Positions 5,316 to 7,120 of a stretch of 7,120 nt of DNA are shown here, piece by piece. The stretch comes from Clostridiales bacterium (GTDB taxonomy: Bacteria; Bacillota; Clostridia; Christensenellales; JAISNN01). Position 1 is the first letter of the stretch; every line of letters begins with the position of its first letter. The DNA is taken from NCBI GenBank assembly GCA_031273965.1, contig JAISQX010000146.1, forward strand, positions 1-7,120. Reading direction: 5' to 3'. Under the pieces are notes generated by a model. The model was not told the origin of the DNA. It saw nothing but the letters and a program-made list of their open reading frames with translations, and searched no databases. Position numbers and translations under genes: made by a program.

Positions 5316-5984
5316 TTATTCATTCCCCGTTATTTCCTTTATTCCCTGTATATCTTTCTGATCCGCGGAGATAATCATGAGTATATCCCCGGCATGTATT
5401 CTCGTTTCGCCACGCGGAACGACTACCCTATCGCCCCTCATTATACAGCCGATGACAACGTTATTAGGGAACCCAAGTTCCGAAAGCTTTTTGTCCGCGG
5501 CGGGCGCCGACGGCGATACGGGGATTTGAGAAATCTTTATTTGTCCCGCTCCTATGGAAACCAACGTTTGCATTTCGTCCATGACCGCTTGCTGCTCTAT
5601 AATAGCCGAAATTGCGGAGATAGCGCAGACCACCGAATCAATTCCCATGCGATAAAAAAAATCAACTTTTTTGGGGTCCGATACGAGCGCGACGGTCTTT
5701 TTTACTTTAAAGCGCTTTTTGCAAAGCTGGCATATGACGAGATTATCGTCGTCGTTTCTCGTAAGCGCTATGACGATATCGGCGCCGTAAATATTCGCGT
5801 TCTCCAAAACAATTGGGACAGTCCCGTCGCCGCAATAAACGTTCAATCGCTCCGCTTCCGCGAGCATCTTGCTCTCGTCCGGCTCTTTGTTTATGACGGT
5901 AACTCCGTACCCTTTTTTTATTAACGACGCGGCAAGCGCTTTTGCCTTGCTAAACCCGCCTATTAAAAATACCCGTTTTTTCAT
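5316..5984 (-). CDS. RCK (TrkA/KtrA-type) K+ channel regulatory subunit with degraded nucleotide motif
   Basis: This 222-residue peripheral membrane protein should be part of the cytoplasmic ring that opens TrkH. Residues 1-135 are an RCK_N Rossmann domain; 'GDGT' (52-55) and 'DDDNL' (78-82) are conserved. Residues 140-222 are an RCK_C domain ('LVSIGAGQIKISQIPV', then 'RGDRVVVPRGETRIHAGDILMII' at 183-205), which in KtrA-type proteins can bind small ligands such as c-di-AMP. The Gly-rich loop that should read G-x-G-x-x-G is G9-G-F11-S-K-A14, so the second and third glycines are lost, and the acidic residue ending strand 2 is Asn32. Normal NAD(H)/ATP binding is therefore doubtful. The gene starts 12 nt after the preceding RCK gene with only AAGG very close to the ATG, suggesting translational coupling. 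I give no symbol because TrkA, KtrA and related subunits cannot be told apart here. Confidence 0.88.
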   Translation of the reverse strand: MKKRVFLIGGFSKAKALAASLIKKGYGVTVINKEPDESKMLAEAERLNVYCGDGTVPIVLENANIYGADIVIALTRNDDDNLVICQLCKKRFKVKKTVALVSDPKKVDFFYRMGIDSVVCAISAISAIIEQQAVMDEMQTLVSIGAGQIKISQIPVSPSAPAADKKLSELGFPNNVVIGCIMRGDRVVVPRGETRIHAGDILMIISADQKDIQGIKEITGNE

Positions 5985-5996
5985 AACCTTCAGTCT

Positions 5997-6443
5997 TTAC
6001 GGCTCAACCGTGTCTATATTTAATAATTTTTTTATTTCGTTCGCCGACAAAACGGCGGGGCATAAAGTCATTATATCGGCGTCCTCGTATACGCAGGCTT
6101 TTTCCGGCTCATACAAACGCGCAATCACCCTCGGAACATTATAACGTTCCTTGATTAGTTGAGCGATTAAAATATTCGTATTGTCGTTATTAGTCGCGAC
6201 GACGACGGATTTTGCCTTTTCGACGTTTATTTCGTTCAAAACGTATATTTCCGAAGCGTCGCCGTTAAAGGTCAACCCTCCGTATCCAAAAGACAATCTT
6301 TTAAACGCCTCGCTATTCTTGTCAACGACCATAACGCTGCGTCCCTTTTCCGAAAGGTTGTCCGCGATGCTCGCGCCTAACCTTCCGCAACCTATAATTA
6401 TGCTATAATCCGATTCTTTTTCTCTGTTCTTAAATTTTTTCAT
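5997..6443 (-). CDS. RCK_N-only (TrkA N-domain) K+ channel regulatory subunit
   Basis: This is a 148-residue cytoplasmic protein with one Rossmann domain and no RCK_C domain. Counting from the ATG at 6443, a basic N-terminus (MKKFKNREKE) precedes 'IIGCGRLGASIADNL' with an intact G-C-G-R-L-G loop (18-23), Asp41 at the end of strand 2, 'NGDAS' (60-64), and 'TNNDNTNILIAQ' (84-95). These indicate working nucleotide binding (NAD(H), ATP or ADP). It lies immediately upstream of the full-length RCK gene, whose own loop is degraded, and of trkH, so the two RCK proteins probably form a mixed ring. The frame is open upstream to a TTG at 6458, but that codon lies in the TATAAT box, so the ATG at 6443 is chosen. 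There is only a weak AGAGA-type ribosome site, and the predicted mRNA leader is very short. Confidence 0.88.
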   Translation of the reverse strand: MKKFKNREKESDYSIIIGCGRLGASIADNLSEKGRSVMVVDKNSEAFKRLSFGYGGLTFNGDASEIYVLNEINVEKAKSVVVATNNDNTNILIAQLIKERYNVPRVIARLYEPEKACVYEDADIMTLCPAVLSANEIKKLLNIDTVEP

Positions 6444-6457
6444 AATTCTCTGCACCA

Positions 6458-6486
6458 ATTATAATACAAATTCGTAAATAATGCAA
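6458..6486 (-). promoter_or_regulatory. Probable sigma-A promoter of the RCK-RCK-TrkH-DtxR block
   Basis: The reverse strand has TTGCAT (6486-6481), a 17-nt spacer and a perfect TATAAT (6463-6458). The -35 matches the consensus at only three positions. Transcription would begin near 6451, only about 8 nt before the ATG at 6443. A weaker upstream pair, TTGCTT (6523-6518)-16-TATAGC (6501-6496), could give a longer leader. Confidence 0.6.
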
Positions 6487-6530
6487 CGGTTTTCCGCTAT
6501 AGTATTTATCGGAACGTAAGCAAAAATACA

Positions 6531-6565
6531 AACAAAGCCGTCCCGCTTTTATTTGCGGGACGGCT
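6531..6565 (-). terminator. Strong intrinsic terminator after the Amt-P-II gene
   Basis: AGCCGTCCCGC (6536-6546) and GCGGGACGGCT (6555-6565) form a perfect 11-bp GC-rich stem with an 8-nt loop. On the reverse strand it is followed by TTTGTTTGTATTTTT. It lies 37 nt after the stop of the P-II domain and separates that gene from the Trk block. Confidence 0.9.
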
Positions 6566-6602
6566 CTCTTACTGTCACTTTCTTTAGCAATCGGGCGCCG
6601 AA

Positions 6603-7120
6603 TTAAATCTCGTCTTGCAGAGCGTCGTAACCCTCTTCTCCTGTTCTGACCTTTATGACGTTTTCCACGTCGTATACAAAGATTTTGCCGTCGCCGATTT
6701 TACCGGTATAGAGTACTTTTTTAGCCGTTTCCACAACGGTTTTTACGGGAACTTTGCAAACGACTATTTCCACTTGTATCTTAGGCAGAAGGGTTATTTC
6801 CACATCCGCGCCGCGGTATTTTTCCATCTTACCCTTTTGCGCGCCGCAACCTAAAACCTTTGTGATAGTCATGCCGGTTACTCCGATACCGTTCATAGCT
6901 TCTTTTAGCGCTTCAAATTTGATTTCATTGCATATGATCTCGACTTTTGTCATTTTTACGTCGGACGCGACGCCGCTCAAAGTTTTGACCTGCACCGGAA
7001 CGGCGGCGTCTATCGAAGCTGTACCGTCTATATTCGCGTCTATACCGTCATAGAGATCTTCAAAAGTCGTTGAAAATCCGGCGTATGCGCTTACCAAACC
7101 GTGCTCCGTTATATCAAGAC
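6603..7120 (-). CDS. C-terminal part of an ammonium channel (Amt) fused to a P-II signalling domain
   Basis: The frame is open to the window edge, giving 171 residues. Residues 1-14 ('LDITEHGLVSAYAG') match the conserved cytoplasmic tail of Amt ammonium channels (GLDxxxHGExAY). A linker of about 40 residues rich in Asp, Ala and Ser follows. Residues 56-171 are a whole P-II (GlnB/GlnK) domain, a sensor of ATP/ADP and 2-oxoglutarate that normally binds and blocks Amt. Visible parts are the T-loop 'GCGAQKGKMEKYRGADVEITLLPK' region (90-113), the B-loop 'TGKIGDGKIFV' (138-148) and the C-loop 'VRTGEEGYDAL' (157-167). Gln94 and Lys113 match E. coli Gln39 and Lys58. Val106 replaces the uridylylated Tyr51, and Ala93 replaces Arg38. 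The ATG at 6953 that could start a separate P-II has no ribosome site, supporting a fusion. The channel body itself is outside the window. Confidence 0.85.
   Translation of the reverse strand, partial: LDITEHGLVSAYAGFSTTFEDLYDGIDANIDGTASIDAAVPVQVKTLSGVASDVKMTKVEIICNEIKFEALKEAMNGIGVTGMTITKVLGCGAQKGKMEKYRGADVEITLLPKIQVEIVVCKVPVKTVVETAKKVLYTGKIGDGKIFVYDVENVIKVRTGEEGYDALQDEI

Noticed and set aside
6444..6458. TTG start at 6458 for the N-domain-only RCK protein.
   Set aside because: The codon overlaps the TATAAT box of the best promoter. The ATG at 6443 gives a natural basic N-terminus.
6603..6953. A separate P-II gene starting at the ATG at 6953.
   Set aside because: There is no ribosome site upstream, and the frame continues without a stop through the linker into the Amt tail motif.

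Overview
The window looks like chromosomal DNA from a low-to-medium-GC Bacillota, most likely a Clostridia-type organism. The evidence is AGGAGG-like ribosome sites, canonical sigma-A promoters (TTGAAA-17-TATAAT twice), U-tailed intrinsic terminators, short lipoprotein genes, and a DtxR-family regulator of the clostridial 'SGEDYLEAIY...FSKPSVTRAM' type. Every supported gene is on the minus strand, so transcription runs from high to low coordinates. Plus-strand open frames appear to be shadows. No tRNA, rRNA, CRISPR array, transposase or phage gene is visible.

In transcription order: (1) 7120-6603 is the 3' end of a gene that appears to fuse an Amt-type ammonium channel tail to a complete P-II (GlnB/GlnK) domain, ending at a strong terminator (6536-6565). 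(2) 6443-3198 is a four-gene block: an N-domain-only RCK/TrkA protein, a full-length RCK/TrkA protein with a degraded nucleotide motif, a TrkH potassium channel subunit, and a DtxR/MntR-family metal-dependent repressor. It ends at a long hairpin terminator (3117-3172). (3) 3104-2777 has no convincing gene. It holds a GC-richer island of about 128 bp bounded by imperfect inverted repeats, and a perfect 11-bp tandem repeat that fits an OmpR-family response-regulator box. (4) 2776-1463 is a lipoprotein unit: promoter, a BspA-like leucine-rich-repeat lipoprotein, a small membrane/exported protein that may be frameshifted, then a terminator. (5) 1338-500 is a promoter and a lipoprotein of unknown function with a second hydrophobic anchor at its C-terminus. 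(6) 410-1 is the N-terminal part of the replicative helicase DnaB, cut by the window edge.

Functionally, the right half concerns monovalent cation handling. The Amt-P-II protein would import ammonium and sense nitrogen/energy state. The Trk genes would form a potassium uptake system in which two different RCK subunits could make a heteromeric gating ring under TrkH. The metal regulator at the end of the Trk block is probably co-transcribed, but its targets are not visible. The left half is envelope-associated (three secreted or membrane proteins of unclear role) and then enters DNA replication.

The most unusual points are the Amt-P-II fusion whose T-loop lacks the uridylylation tyrosine, the asymmetric RCK pair, the non-coding island with inverted-repeat ends, and the probable frameshift in the small protein.
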